Counted from the first letter of the stretch, positions 1-10,770 are shown. The stretch: DNA of 16,341 bases from VGRF01 sp964460485 (GCA_964460485.1 CAYWRY010000095.1:1-16341); one strand, 5' to 3'. Made by a program: numbers and translations. Notes: generated by a model not told the origin, from the sequence alone.

Positions 1-1
1 C

Positions 2-2379
2 CACCACACCTTCTTCGAGATGCTCGGCAACTTCTCGTTCGGCGACTACTTCAAGCGCGAAGCGATCGCGTTTGCGTGGGAGCTGATCACCCAGCGCTGG
101 AAGATCTCCCCGGACGAGCTCGTGGTCTCCGTGTTCCTCGAGGACGACGAGGCGGCAGACATCTGGCATCGCGAGATCGGCGTGCCGCTGCACAAGATCT
201 ACCGGCTCGGCGCGAGCGAGAACTTCTGGCAGATGGGCGACACGGGGCCGTGCGGGCCGTGCACGGAGATCCACCTCGACCGCGGGCCCGTGGCCGGATT
301 CGAGAACGACGACCCGTCCAGCAGCTCGGGGCGCTTCCTCGAGTTCTGGAATCTGGTCTTCATGCAGTTCAACCGCGACGCGAGCGGGAAGCTGACGCCG
401 CTGCCGAAGCCCTCGGTCGACACCGGGGCCGGCCTCGAGCGCGTGACGCAGGTGCTCTCGGGCTTCCGCAGCAACTACGAGACGGACCTGTTCACGCCGA
501 TCCTCGCGCGCGCGCAGGAGCTGTCGGGCGTCACGCTCGGCCGCAACGCCGAGCAGGACGTCTCGCTGCGCGTCGTCGCCGACCACGCGCGCGCCGTCAC
601 GTTCCTGATCGGCGACGGCGTGCTGCCCGCAAACGAGGGCCGCGGCTACGTGCTGCGCCGCATCCTGCGCCGGGCGGCGCGCCACGGCGTGCTGCTCGGC
701 CTCGACCGCCCCTTCCTGCACGACGTCGCGAACGTGGTGATCGACGAGATGTCGCGCGCGTTCCCCGAGCTCGCGGAGCGGCGCGCCTTCATCGGCGACC
801 GGGTGCGCCGCGAGGAGGAGCGCTTCCTCGCCACGCTGAAGAGCGGCCTCGAGCTGCTCGAGGGCGAGATCGCGAACGTGAAGGCGAAAGGGGGGAAGAC
901 GCTGCCGGGCTCCGTCGTGTTCCGCCTCTACGACACCTTCGGCTTTCCCGTGGACCTCACTCAAGACGTGCTGAAGGCGCACGCGATCGCCGTGGACGAG
1001 ATGGGCTTCGCAGCCGAGATGGAGACGCAGCGCGCGCGCTCGCGCGAGGCCTGGAAGGGCAGTGGCGACGCGGGCGTCGCGCAGGTCTACGGCCGCATCG
1101 CGCAGGATCTCGCGACGGAGTTCACCGGCTACGAGTCGCTGGCCGGTGAGTCGCGCGTGCGCGCGCTGCTGGTGAACGGCGCGCCCGTGGACGCCGCGAG
1201 CGAGGGCGCGCGGGTCGAGGTGGTCGTCGACGAGACGCCCTTTTACGCCGAGAGCGGCGGCCAGGTGGGCGACCGCGGCGCGATCGAGAGCGATGGCGCG
1301 CGCGTCGAGATTTCGGACACGCAGCGCCCCAGCGGCGCCCTCGTCGTGCACGTCGGCCGCGTCGCCGAGGGCACGCTGCGCGTCGGCGACGCGGTGCGGC
1401 TCGCCGTCGACGCCGAGGCGCGCGCGGCCACGGTGCGCAATCACTCGGGAACGCACCTCCTCCACGCGGCGCTGCGCCAAGTGCTCGGCCCGCAGGCGAT
1501 GCAGAAGGGCTCGCTCGTCGCGCCGGACCGGCTGCGCTTCGACTTCACCCACGACGCGCCGCTCACGGACGAGCAGATCGAGCGCATCGAGGATCTGGTC
1601 AACGCCTGGATCGAGGCGAACGACTTCGGGCGCGTGCGGCAGATGCCGTACAAGGACGCGATCGCCGCCGGCGCGATGGCGCTGTTCGGCGAGAAGTACG
1701 GCGACGAGGTGCGCGTCGTTTCGTTTGGCGGAGTCTCGACGGAGCTGTGCGGCGGCACGCACGCGAAGGCGACCGGCGACATCGGGCTGCTGAAAATCCT
1801 CGGCGAGTCCGGGATCGCGTCGGGTGTGCGGCGCATCGAGGCGCTCACGGGCCTCGGCGCGCTCGCGCACCTGCGCGAGCAGGAGAAGAAGCTGCGGCGC
1901 GTGAGCGAGCTGCTCAAGGTGAGCCCCGATCAGGCCGGCGAGCGGGTCGAGAAGCTGCTCGAGGACCGCAAGGCCGCGGAGAAGCAGATCGCCGAGCTCA
2001 AGCGCAAGAGCGCGCTCGGCGGCGGCGCGGCGGAGGGGCCGCAGGCGAGGCAGGTGGGCGGCGTGGCCGTGCTCGTGCGCAAGGCGGACGGCCTCGGCGC
2101 CGGCGACTTGCGCGGGCTCGTGGACGACCTGCGCGGACAGGTGAAGTCGGGCGTCGTGCTCGTCGCCTCCGCCGACGAAGGCAAGGTTTCGCTTGCGCTC
2201 GGCGTGACGCCCGATCTGAAGGACAAACTGAAGGCCGGCGACCTCGTGCGCGAGATCTCGGCGGTGGTCGGCGGCAAGGGCGGCGGGCGTCCGGACTTCG
2301 CGCAGGGCGGCGGCAGCGACCCGGCGAAGCTCGACGCCGCGATCGAGCGGCTCTACGCGCTGGTCGGCGAGGCGGGCGC

Positions 2380-2383
<4 letters not shown>
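2..2383 (+). CDS. alaS: Alanyl-tRNA synthetase, 5' end cut by window edge
   Basis: AlaRS charges tRNA-Ala with alanine in the cytoplasm and hydrolyses mischarged Ser/Gly-tRNA-Ala. The frame is open from base 2, where it reads HHTFFEMLGNFSFGDYFK, the class II motif-2 region near residue 87 of E. coli AlaRS. About 85 N-terminal residues therefore lie outside the window, and 793 of roughly 880 are present; the first internal ATG at 20 is not the start. Visible features are GDTGPCGPCTEI, the motif-3 stretch GAGLERV, the tRNA-recognition segment DHARAVTFLIGDG, the editing-site HSGTH (partial residues 481-485) and CGGTH (583-587) whose Cys and His bind zinc. A coiled segment follows, then the C-Ala domain ending in a glycine-rich GGKGGGRPDFAQGGG tail. 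All expected motifs are intact. The stop overlaps the ispG start (GTGA), so the two genes are translationally coupled. Identification is secure. Confidence 0.98.
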
Positions 2384-4410
<2,027 letters not shown>

Positions 4411-4438
4411 CGAACGGCCGCCGCGCTTTTCCGCTGCG

Positions 4439-6712
4439 TCACTTCCGCTCGCTGTTCCGCCACGGCTTGCCGTTGCAGCGCTTGTCGATCCTCTTCGAGA
4501 TCGGCGAGCCGTGGATCGAGACGCCGCGGTCGAAGTCGACGCGCCCGTCGCGGTCGTTGTCGATTCCGTCCTGGCACTGGGAGACCTCGGAGGTCGAGGT
4601 CGGCGACTTGCAGGCGGGGTCGCGCATGTCCACCAGACCGTCTCCGTCGTTGTCCGAGCCGTCGTCGCAGGCCAATCCCGCGTCGCTCCACTCGTAGCGG
4701 TCCGTCGCGCTCGAGCAGCCGGGATCCGCGCTGTCGACGAGCCCATCGCTGTCGTTGTTGACGCCGTCCTGGCATGCCCCCCGCTCGGTGTCCCAGCCCT
4801 GCACCCAGTAATCGCAGCCGGTGTCGAGCCAGTCGAGCAGCCCATCGCCGTCGTTGTCCACGCCGTCGTCGCAGGCAAAGGGGGCGCGTTCCGAGGAGTC
4901 GAAGGCGTCCGTGCAACCGCGGTCCCACGAGCCGAGCGTGCGGTCGACATAGCCGTCGCCATCGTTGTCGATGCCGTCGTCGCAGATGAGCGCCGCGTCG
5001 GTTTCAGAGGGGTCCGTGCGCGAGGAGCAACCGACGTCCGTTTGATCGCGGAAGCCGTCGCCGTCGTTGTCGATGCCGTCGTCGCAGATCGTGAGCACGT
5101 CGGTCTCTGCGACGTCGAGGATCGAGGTGCAGCCTGGGTCTACGAGATCGACGAGCGAGTCACCGTCATTGTCGAGTCCGTCGTCGCACACGAGCGCGGA
5201 GCTCTGCTCCGAAGGATCTCTGCTGTCTCCGCAACCCGCGTCCAGGCGGTCGATGAAGCTGTCCGCGTCGTTGTCTGCGGCGTCGTCGCACTCGACGGCC
5301 GAGTCGAGCTCAGAGGCATCCGCGTCGCTGGTGCAGCCTGGATCGCGGGTGTCGATCTGGAAGTCGCCGTCGTTGTCGACGCCGTCGTCGCAGGCGCGCG
5401 AGGCGTCCGTCTCTGCAGCGTCCGCCGCATCGGAGCAGCCGGGGTCGAGCAGATCGAGGAGGCCGTCTTCGTCGTTGTCGAAGCCGTCCGAGCAATGGGG
5501 CGCTTCGGGGTCGCCTTCCAGGGGATCGATCGCGACGGCGCAACCCGAATCCGCGAGGTCCACCGAGCCGTCGCCGTCGTTGTCGACCCCGTCGCCGCAA
5601 GCCGTGAGCTCGAAGGAGCCGATGTCGCAGAACGCGAAGCCATCTCCGTTGCCATCGAGCGGACGAACGGCGCCGCGCTGATCCACGCGCAGCCGAGTCT
5701 CGGGTGTCGCGGGATCGCCGTCGTGGTCGAACCGACACGCGGCGGGCGCAAGCGCGTCAAGCGCGGGGCTGCCGGGCGCAACCGCGTACGTGGGCGTCGA
5801 GCCCCCGTTGTCCCGTCGCGGTGCGAGCTGGGGGTCGGTCTCCGAGAGATCGCTCGCGTCGCCGAGGCCGCAGCTGCCGTCCGAATCGATGTTGTGGCCC
5901 AGCGAGGCGATCGGGCTCGAGCAGTTCGTGGAGCTGGGGTTGGAGAAGATCGAGCCTCGCGCAGTCGCCGAACTGCCCACGACGCCGCCGCAGGCAATGT
6001 TGTCGACGATCGTGGCGAACGACAGCACCAAAGCAGCCGCCTCGATCGTGGCGTGACAGGCGTAGTAGTCCGATCCGCCTCCGTTGGCTGCAATCACGCT
6101 GTTCTCGATGCGAACATCGCCCGCGCCGAGGGCAACCGAGCCACGATTCTCGACGATTGAGCAGCGCCGGATCGCCGTGTGCGCGCCGGCCTGAGTGAGA
6201 ATTCCGAGGTCGTTGCCCGAAACGACGCAGTCGGACAGCGCGAGCGTCCCGCGGTTCTCGACGGCGAATTGCGTGGGGTAGTAGCTCCACCACGCGGCGC
6301 CCCCCGTGATCGTGAGGCGCTCGAGTGAGACCCTTCCGAATGCGACTTGAAGCGTGGCGCCGCCCAGGTCGAGCACCGTCAAACGCGCGCTTCGCCCGCG
6401 CAGCGTGACTTCCCCAACAACGTCCATGTAGGCGCCGAGCACGTAGCGGCCCGGCGGGATGTCGATGATGTCCGAGCCGCTCCCGACGGCGCAATCGCCA
6501 CCGGTCGTGTCGTAGTCGTGGTTCGCGTTGCGGATCGCCTCGCTAAGCGTGCACTTACTGTCGCCCGGGGAACTCGAGGCCGCGTCGGCGCTGTCGTCCA
6601 CCTGGATGTCGGCAGCGAACGAGGCGCTGGGTAGGCCGAAGAGACAGGCCAGCATCGCGATGCCCGCAGTGAGGCCGCGAACAGGGGAGGCGAAAGATCC
6701 ACACAAACGCAT
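4439..6712 (-). CDS. Secreted beta-helix protein with C-terminal MopE-like metal-binding repeats
   Basis: This is a predicted surface or extracellular protein of 757 aa. ATG at 6712 is chosen over the upstream in-frame TTG at 6733 because AAGGAG lies 6 bases before it and a clean signal peptide follows (cleavage likely after SASFA, residue 33). Residues 54-64 read CTLSEAIRNAN, matching the CSLREA motif at the head of secreted beta-helix proteins. A right-handed beta-helix-like region follows to about residue 250, then the segment GHNIDSDGSCGL, DNGGSTPTYAVAPGSPALDA and CDIGSFEL, typical of choice-of-anchor Q proteins. Residues 372-745 are eleven repeats of C-[DQS]-D-G-x-D-N-D-G-D-G with a second Cys, the MopE-like putative metal-binding motif. 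The Asp/Asn loops suggest Ca2+ or other metal binding (inferred). It lies 64 bases after tpsA on the same strand and is probably co-transcribed. No transmembrane anchor is visible at the C-terminus. Confidence 0.9.
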   Translation of the reverse strand: MRLCGSFASPVRGLTAGIAMLACLFGLPSASFAADIQVDDSADAASSSPGDSKCTLSEAIRNANHDYDTTGGDCAVGSGSDIIDIPPGRYVLGAYMDVVGEVTLRGRSARLTVLDLGGATLQVAFGRVSLERLTITGGAAWWSYYPTQFAVENRGTLALSDCVVSGNDLGILTQAGAHTAIRRCSIVENRGSVALGAGDVRIENSVIAANGGGSDYYACHATIEAAALVLSFATIVDNIACGGVVGSSATARGSIFSNPSSTNCSSPIASLGHNIDSDGSCGLGDASDLSETDPQLAPRRDNGGSTPTYAVAPGSPALDALAPAACRFDHDGDPATPETRLRVDQRGAVRPLDGNGDGFAFCDIGSFELTACGDGVDNDGDGSVDLADSGCAVAIDPLEGDPEAPHCSDGFDNDEDGLLDLLDPGCSDAADAAETDASRACDDGVDNDGDFQIDTRDPGCTSDADASELDSAVECDDAADNDADSFIDRLDAGCGDSRDPSEQSSALVCDDGLDNDGDSLVDLVDPGCTSILDVAETDVLTICDDGIDNDGDGFRDQTDVGCSSRTDPSETDAALICDDGIDNDGDGYVDRTLGSWDRGCTDAFDSSERAPFACDDGVDNDGDGLLDWLDTGCDYWVQGWDTERGACQDGVNNDSDGLVDSADPGCSSATDRYEWSDAGLACDDGSDNDGDGLVDMRDPACKSPTSTSEVSQCQDGIDNDRDGRVDFDRGVSIHGSPISKRIDKRCNGKPWRNSERK
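4547..5605 (-). repeat. Tandem ~102-bp coding repeat, 11 units (MopE-like motif)
   Basis: The core GTCGTTGTC (plus-strand reading; encodes D-N-D) recurs at 4553, 4646, 4751, 4850, 4961 (as ATCGTTGTC), 5063, 5165 (GTCATTGTC), 5267, 5369, 5471 and 5576; the 4751 copy ends in T. Spacing is 93-111 bases and most often exactly 102, that is 34 codons. Each unit encodes one C-D-D-G-x-D-N-D-G-D-G loop and a second Cys. Four consecutive 102-base steps from 4961 to 5369, with a fifth to 5471, point to expansion by tandem duplication. Confidence 0.93.
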
Positions 6713-6718
6713 GGGGCT

Positions 6719-6724
6719 CTCCTT
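6719..6724 (-). promoter_or_regulatory. Ribosome binding site deciding the start of the MopE-repeat gene
   Basis: On the minus strand AAGGAG lies six bases upstream of ATG at 6712. It falls inside the reading frame that begins with TTG at 6733, so that earlier start is unlikely. This is the only good Shine-Dalgarno match between the tpsA stop and this gene. Confidence 0.75.
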
Positions 6725-6776
6725 CGCCCTCAAGGTCTGTTCGCGCCGCGAAATCGGATCGCGCCGGCACCTGCGC

Positions 6777-9608
6777 TCAGCGGCAGCTCGCCGCCAGCAC
6801 TCCGCTCGTCGCTCCGGGGGCTGGTGCGCTCGCCGTCAGCCAGCCATCTGGGCTCGGCAGCACGCCCGCGGCCTCGCGCACCGTGAACGTTCCCGCGCGC
6901 TTGCCGGTTCGTCGCGCCGCGCAGCGTTGGCGCAGCAGCGCGCTCCCGTCATGATAAGTCGCCGGCAACGCCAGAAGCGAGCCGGAGACGTCCGACTCCG
7001 GCGAGTGAATCTCCACGGTCCCGTCGATACCAGCGGCGCCCGCGGAGGCCGTGATCTCGCTACCCGGAAAGACGAACAGGTTCTGCGCCGAGATCTCGAC
7101 GCGGCCTCCGGTTCCGCCAGGGCCCGCGGCGGCAGAGATCAGGCTGCGGTCTTCGAGAATCAGGAAGGTCGGATCGATCGTGACGTTGCCGCCCGATCCG
7201 CCTCCCACGCTCGCGTCGATGCGACCGTTCACCAGCTGCACGCGGTCTCGCGCGAAGATCGCGATCTCGCCCCCGTCGCCGTCGGGGGCGCTCGCGAGCA
7301 CCTCGCCGCCGGCGATGCGAATGCTCGGCGCGAGGAGCGTGACGAGACCAGCGTTGGCGCCACCCGTAGTCGAGGCCCCCAACTCGCGCTCGACCACGTT
7401 CGATCCCACTGCACTTCTCTGCGCAGGCGCCTCCGGATGATGCCCCGAGATCTCGATCGACTCGCTCGCGGTCAGGAACACCCGCCCCGCGTCTCCGCTG
7501 TCGCCAACCCATCGCCCGTTGAGAAAGAAGGGGATGCTGGCTGCCGCCACGAGCCCGCCGCCCAGCAGGCGGATCCGCTCCCCTCGCAGCGACGCATCCC
7601 CGCCCGCGCCGCCTCCGCGGTTGCTCGTCGACGCGACGATCGCCCCGTCCGCGACCGTGATCTCAGGCGCCTCGAGAGTGATCGAGCCAGCCGACCCGCC
7701 AGAGATCGCAGTAACGGAGAACACCCCTGTGAGCTCGAAGCGGTTGGGATTTCGGATATCGACGGGTCGTGCGCCTGCGAGCCGAATCGACTCGTCCGCC
7801 ACGATGTGGATGTCGCCGGCTCGGCCCGTGCCCCACGTGGTCGAGTTGATCGCGCCTCGCTGCGCGACGTTCAGCATGCGCGTTCGAATCGTGATCGCGC
7901 CTCCATTGCCCGAGGAGCCGGCTTCGGCGGCTGAGGTGACGTATCCCCCATCGCGAACGCTCACGGCGTCGGCCTCGATCGTGATGTCGCCGGCATCTCC
8001 CTGCCCGAACGTCTCGGTGACGATGGACGCACGCTCAACGACGACCTCTAAGGCGTCGAGAATCGCGATGGATCCTGAGTCGTCAGCGCACGGTCGGTTG
8101 CAGGCGGCGACGATGCTGCCGCCGTCGATCACGCGAATCGAGCCGCCGCGAATCTCGATGCGCCCGGGGGAGCCCCCGGTGTTCTTGCCGATCACCCACG
8201 CATAGGGCTGTGCTTGCGGGCGCGAAGCCTGAGCGTCGACGAGAAGGCTGCCGTCATCCGGCAAGTCGATGCGGATGGTTCCTCCCCCACCGATGCTCCC
8301 CCAAGCGGCGGTGGCGATGTACGAGCGATCGGAGACCTCGACCGCGCGCGCGGCTATCTCCACGCTCCCGCCCGGGCCCGTGCGCGTCCCGATCGGAAAA
8401 CCCGCGGCGAGTGCACTCACCGCGACGCCGTTACGAACCGTCAGGTCGCTGGCCTCGATGTGGATCTCACCCGCGGCGCCGGCGCCGATCGTCTCCGCGC
8501 CGATTCCGACGTCGGTCATCTGCGGAATTTCGGGATCGACGCCTGGCCCACGCTGGACCGTGAGCGCGGGGCTCTTCACCGCGATCCGTCCCGCATTTCC
8601 GGCGCCGCGCGTCGACACCGACACCAGCCCGTTGTCCACGAGCACCGACTCGCTCGCGTCGACGGTGATCGCGCCCGAACCCAGTACGCCTGGCTCACCC
8701 AGAACCGCGCTCGTGTCCTCCGCGAGTACGCGCGAGCGTTGCGCGTCGTCGGCTACATCGGGACCACCTTGCACCGTGAGCCGACCCGCGCGGATCGAGA
8801 TCGTGCCCGGCGCATCGCCGCCCACGTCGATCGTCGAGCCGGCTGCACACGGCGTGCTGCACGCGAGGCGCACATCGCTTTGCGCTTCGAGGTTCACGTG
8901 CGCACCCGGCGCCAGGATGCGCGCGCTCGTTAGGGAGATTTCGCCCGCGGCCAGCTCGAGGCCCGCGCCCGGCAGCACGCCGAGCGTGGCGCCCGGCTCG
9001 AGCGCGATCGGCCCTGCGCCGGTCGGGCTGAGGAAGCCGAAGGCCGCTGGCGGCGCGATCGCGAGCACGCTCGCCCGTGTCGGGTCGGCGAAGAAGCGCG
9101 CGAGGTCCGCGTCGTCGAAAGCGACGTAATCGCTGGTGCTCGCGTGGAACGAGCCCGGCACATCGAGCTGCGCGCCGGCGCCGAACACGACGCCATTCGG
9201 ATTCACGAGCCATACGTCGGCGCCCGGGATGGTCGAGCGCAACGTGCCATCGAGCCGCGATGCCGAGCCTCCCGTCACGCGCGAGATCACGTGCGCGACG
9301 CTCTGCGGTCCCGCGAGCGGGTCGGGCCCGGTGAAGGTCGCCGTCTCGCCAGCGCCGATACCAAAGCTCGCGAAGCTGTGGAAGAGATTCGCGCCGCGCT
9401 GCTCGCCGAGGTCGGGGGTGATCAGGTAGTCGGCGGGCTGGCCGAGCGGGTCGACGCCGGCGGCCACGTCGAGCGGGGCCGCGGCGCTCCCCAGCGTTCC
9501 GTCGCGCACGACGAGCCCCTGGTTGGCGGCGGCGGGGCAGGCGGCGAGCGCGAGGAGCCCGAGCGCGGCCGCGCGCCGCCAGCCTCGCCCGCCTGAGAAG
9601 AGCTTCAT
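6777..9608 (-). CDS. Two-partner secretion exoprotein (filamentous haemagglutinin N-terminal domain)
   Basis: This is a TpsA-type exoprotein of 943 aa, exported by Sec and then through an outer-membrane TpsB pore. The start is ATG at 9608: it opens a signal peptide (arginines at 8, 11 and 12, hydrophobic core 13-24, AAA-NQ cleavage after residue 28). The open frame continues to 10016 only through a frameshifted relic of another gene. The TPS domain (about 29-270) carries GANLFHSFASF (72-82), RVTGG (110-114) and NPNGVVFGAG (from 136), the conserved secretion signature in the form common in cyanobacterial exoproteins. The rest is a Gly/Ala/Ser/Thr-rich run of short strands, e.g. repeated I-x-A-x-x-V-x-V-x-x-G, a long right-handed beta-helix. 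Near the C-terminus LRQRCAARR and VLPSPDGWL resemble the closing motif of complete family members, so it appears untruncated. Its likely partner transporter is encoded at the right edge, about 5 kb away. Confidence 0.92.
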   Translation of the reverse strand: MKLFSGGRGWRRAAALGLLALAACPAAANQGLVVRDGTLGSAAAPLDVAAGVDPLGQPADYLITPDLGEQRGANLFHSFASFGIGAGETATFTGPDPLAGPQSVAHVISRVTGGSASRLDGTLRSTIPGADVWLVNPNGVVFGAGAQLDVPGSFHASTSDYVAFDDADLARFFADPTRASVLAIAPPAAFGFLSPTGAGPIALEPGATLGVLPGAGLELAAGEISLTSARILAPGAHVNLEAQSDVRLACSTPCAAGSTIDVGGDAPGTISIRAGRLTVQGGPDVADDAQRSRVLAEDTSAVLGEPGVLGSGAITVDASESVLVDNGLVSVSTRGAGNAGRIAVKSPALTVQRGPGVDPEIPQMTDVGIGAETIGAGAAGEIHIEASDLTVRNGVAVSALAAGFPIGTRTGPGGSVEIAARAVEVSDRSYIATAAWGSIGGGGTIRIDLPDDGSLLVDAQASRPQAQPYAWVIGKNTGGSPGRIEIRGGSIRVIDGGSIVAACNRPCADDSGSIAILDALEVVVERASIVTETFGQGDAGDITIEADAVSVRDGGYVTSAAEAGSSGNGGAITIRTRMLNVAQRGAINSTTWGTGRAGDIHIVADESIRLAGARPVDIRNPNRFELTGVFSVTAISGGSAGSITLEAPEITVADGAIVASTSNRGGGAGGDASLRGERIRLLGGGLVAAASIPFFLNGRWVGDSGDAGRVFLTASESIEISGHHPEAPAQRSAVGSNVVERELGASTTGGANAGLVTLLAPSIRIAGGEVLASAPDGDGGEIAIFARDRVQLVNGRIDASVGGGSGGNVTIDPTFLILEDRSLISAAAGPGGTGGRVEISAQNLFVFPGSEITASAGAAGIDGTVEIHSPESDVSGSLLALPATYHDGSALLRQRCAARRTGKRAGTFTVREAAGVLPSPDGWLTASAPAPGATSGVLAASCR

Positions 9609-9631
9609 CGCGGAGCCCACACGGCCACATC

Positions 9632-10016
9632 CTATGCCGGGCGGCGTCGCCTCGGTACAGCCACGCGAGCGGCGGGAGCACGAGCGCGAGCTCGAAGCCG
9701 GCGCCGCAGGCCGGAGGCAGTCGCGATCGCGTCGCTCCTGGATCGGCGTCTCGTCGCGCAGGCGCCCGGCCAGACACGCCTCGCTTTCGCCCGGCGCGAT
9801 GCCGGTCTCGGCCGTCGGGAAGCTGGCGACGAGGTCCATGACGCCGTCGCCGTTCACGTCCTCGAGGCGGGCGCCCATGCCGCCCGCTACCGGCGTCGCT
9901 CCGTGGGGCCCGAAGGCGAGCGTCTCGACGTTCACGTCGCGCACGTCGAGCCGGGCGGAGCCCAGGATCGCCACCGCTGTGAGCCGCTCGAGAACAGACT
10001 GGATCACGGAATCCAC
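9632..10016 (-). pseudogene. Frameshifted 3' relic of a secreted repeat-protein gene (paralogue of the 10771-12759 gene)
   Basis: Read on the minus strand from 10016, one frame gives VAILGSARLDVRDVNVETLAFGP, ARLEDVNGDGVMDLVASFP, TAETGIAPGESEACLAGRL. These match residues in the last 120 of the gene ending at 10771 (VALLGSATLDVRDVDVETLAFGP, QETGIAAGDTEACLSGRV). The match then jumps frame: DAIATAS in one frame, CGAGFELAL and LAWLYR in a second, and RRRRPA followed by TAG (9634-9632) in a third. A further shift is likely near 9993, where FSSG appears out of frame. At least three indels in about 110 bases make it non-functional as a separate gene. A GAGGAGG followed by GTG at 10016 happens to open the frame into tpsA. 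The 5' part of the ancestral gene is missing. Confidence 0.85.
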
Positions 10017-10263
10017 GGCGGGACCTCCTCGTGCGAGGAAGGTCGGTCTCGGGGGCGAGAACGGATTGCGCCCAGATCCGCTTCTGCGGCCGGGTCATCA
10101 CGCCCGAGCAGCAAGTTCTCCCGCCTCGCTCTCCGCACCCTCCGCCCGGCCAGATCGCGCTGGGCATCGGCTCCTCTCGACGCGACGCCCGCCCGCTTTC
10201 TCACACATCGGACGATTTTCGTCGCCCTTTGGCGCTCGGCCGAGCACGCGTCTCCGCTCGGCT
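10017..10263. other. Non-coding stretch upstream of hicB; no gene recognised
   Basis: I see no credible gene here. Frames that are open run in from neighbours and resemble no family. It may contain more of the eroded ancestral gene whose 3' end is at 9632-10016, but no recognisable module remains. It holds a small perfect inverted repeat, GACGA-TTT-TCGTC, at 10211-10223. It should contain the tpsA promoter on the minus strand, but I could not pick a convincing one. Confidence 0.5.
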
Positions 10264-10278
10264 CCCGATATATTCGGG
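10264..10278 (+). promoter_or_regulatory. Candidate hicBA operator overlapping a -10 element
   Basis: CCCGATATATTCGGG has perfect 5-base arms (CCCGA/TCGGG) around an AT-only centre in otherwise GC-rich DNA. It contains TATATT (10269-10274), one base from the -10 consensus TATAAT, and lies 13 bases before the hicB start codon. HicB-type antitoxins are known to repress their own operons through inverted repeats at the promoter, so this is a plausible site. No clear -35 is visible and the implied leader is very short. Confidence 0.4.
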
Positions 10279-10291
10279 CCGGAGATCGGTC

Positions 10292-10489
10292 ATGAAATAC
10301 AAGGTGGCACTCAAGCGATCGGAAGAGGGTTTCAGCGCCAGCGTCCCTGGGCTCCCGGGCTGCTGGTCCCAAGGCACCACCGAGCAAGAGGCGCTGGCCA
10401 ACATCGGCGACGCGGTCAAGGAGTATCTCGCGACGGTGGACGACCTCCTCGACGACGTGACCGTGCGCGAGATCGACATCGCGATGTGA
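10292..10489 (+). CDS. hicB: HicB-family antitoxin
   Basis: This 65-aa protein fits the compact HicB fold: MKYKVALKRSEEGFSASVPG, then LPGCWSQGTTEQEALANI and GDAVKEYL. In the family this partial RNase-H-like domain binds and blocks the HicA toxin. The ATG at 10292 is preceded by GGAG seven bases upstream and begins the usual M-K-Y-K-V strand; the longer open frame to 10031 has no similarity and is rejected. No separate C-terminal DNA-binding helix-turn-helix or ribbon is evident in so short a protein, so any autoregulation would have to come from the small domain or the HicAB complex. hicA follows 3 bases after the stop, in the same frame. Confidence 0.9.
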   Translation: MKYKVALKRSEEGFSASVPGLPGCWSQGTTEQEALANIGDAVKEYLATVDDLLDDVTVREIDIAM

Positions 10490-10492
10490 CGC

Positions 10493-10705
10493 TTGCCGAA
10501 GCTGCCCGGGATCCACCACCAAGCCGCAATCCGTGCCTTCGAGCGAGCAGGCTTCCGCGTCGCGCGTCAAGGCAAGCACGTCGTGATGACCGACGGCTCG
10601 CGGATCCTCACGATTCCGCGGGCGAATCCGATCAACGCGTACACGATGGGTGGGCTCGTGAAGGACGCGGGACTTTCGATCGAGGAATTCCGCAGGCTGC
10701 TCTGA
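10493..10705 (+). CDS. hicA: HicA-family mRNA interferase toxin
   Basis: This is a 70-aa toxin of the HicA (YcfA-like) family, which has a dsRNA-binding-like fold and cleaves mRNA independently of, or together with, the ribosome. Features include the N-terminal helix IRAFERAGF, then RQGKHVVMTDG with the candidate catalytic His29 (usually GSHH or GKHH; only one His is kept here), IPRANPINAYTMGGLVKDAG and the typical ending LSIEEFRRLL. The start is a TTG at 10493, three bases after the hicB stop with no clear ribosome site, so translation is probably coupled to hicB and kept low. The antitoxin-first order is common for this family. The pair is the only + strand unit in the right two-thirds of the window. 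Confidence 0.9.
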   Translation: MPKLPGIHHQAAIRAFERAGFRVARQGKHVVMTDGSRILTIPRANPINAYTMGGLVKDAGLSIEEFRRLL

Positions 10706-10720
10706 CCCGTTCGCCGCGCT

Positions 10721-10735
10721 GCCCGCTGCTCGGGC
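10721..10735. terminator. Possible short hairpin between convergent hicA and VCBS/ASPIC gene
   Basis: GCCCG-CTGCT-CGGGC forms a perfect five-base stem between two converging genes, where a terminator would be expected. There is no T-tract on either strand, so any function as an intrinsic terminator is uncertain. Confidence 0.22.
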
Positions 10736-10770
10736 CCGAACTCGCGCCTGGGCGAAGAGGCTTCGGTCCC

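Noticed and set aside
1747..2379. ispG frame open upstream to 1747
   Set aside because: The upstream part is Arg/Ala-rich shadow of alaS; homology to IspG begins just after the GTG at 2380, which overlaps the alaS stop.
4547..5605. Regular spaced repeats reminiscent of a CRISPR array
   Set aside because: The period is 102 bases, and the repeats are in-frame coding repeats with related rather than unique spacers and no cas genes nearby.
4511..6160. 549-codon plus-strand open frame rich in V-V-V-D-A-V-V-A
   Set aside because: It is the mirror of the MopE-like repeats on the opposite strand and not an independent gene.
9609..10016. N-terminal extension of the tpsA frame to a GTG at 10016 with a strong GAGGAGG site (1079 codons)
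   Set aside because: The extension encodes the frameshifted relic of another gene's C-terminus and would bury the tpsA signal peptide. The ATG at 9608 gives a normal TPS exoprotein.
10017..10263. Further remnants of the ancestral surface-protein gene or an insertion-sequence scar
   Set aside because: I found no recognisable module, terminal inverted repeats or target-site duplication in this stretch by eye.
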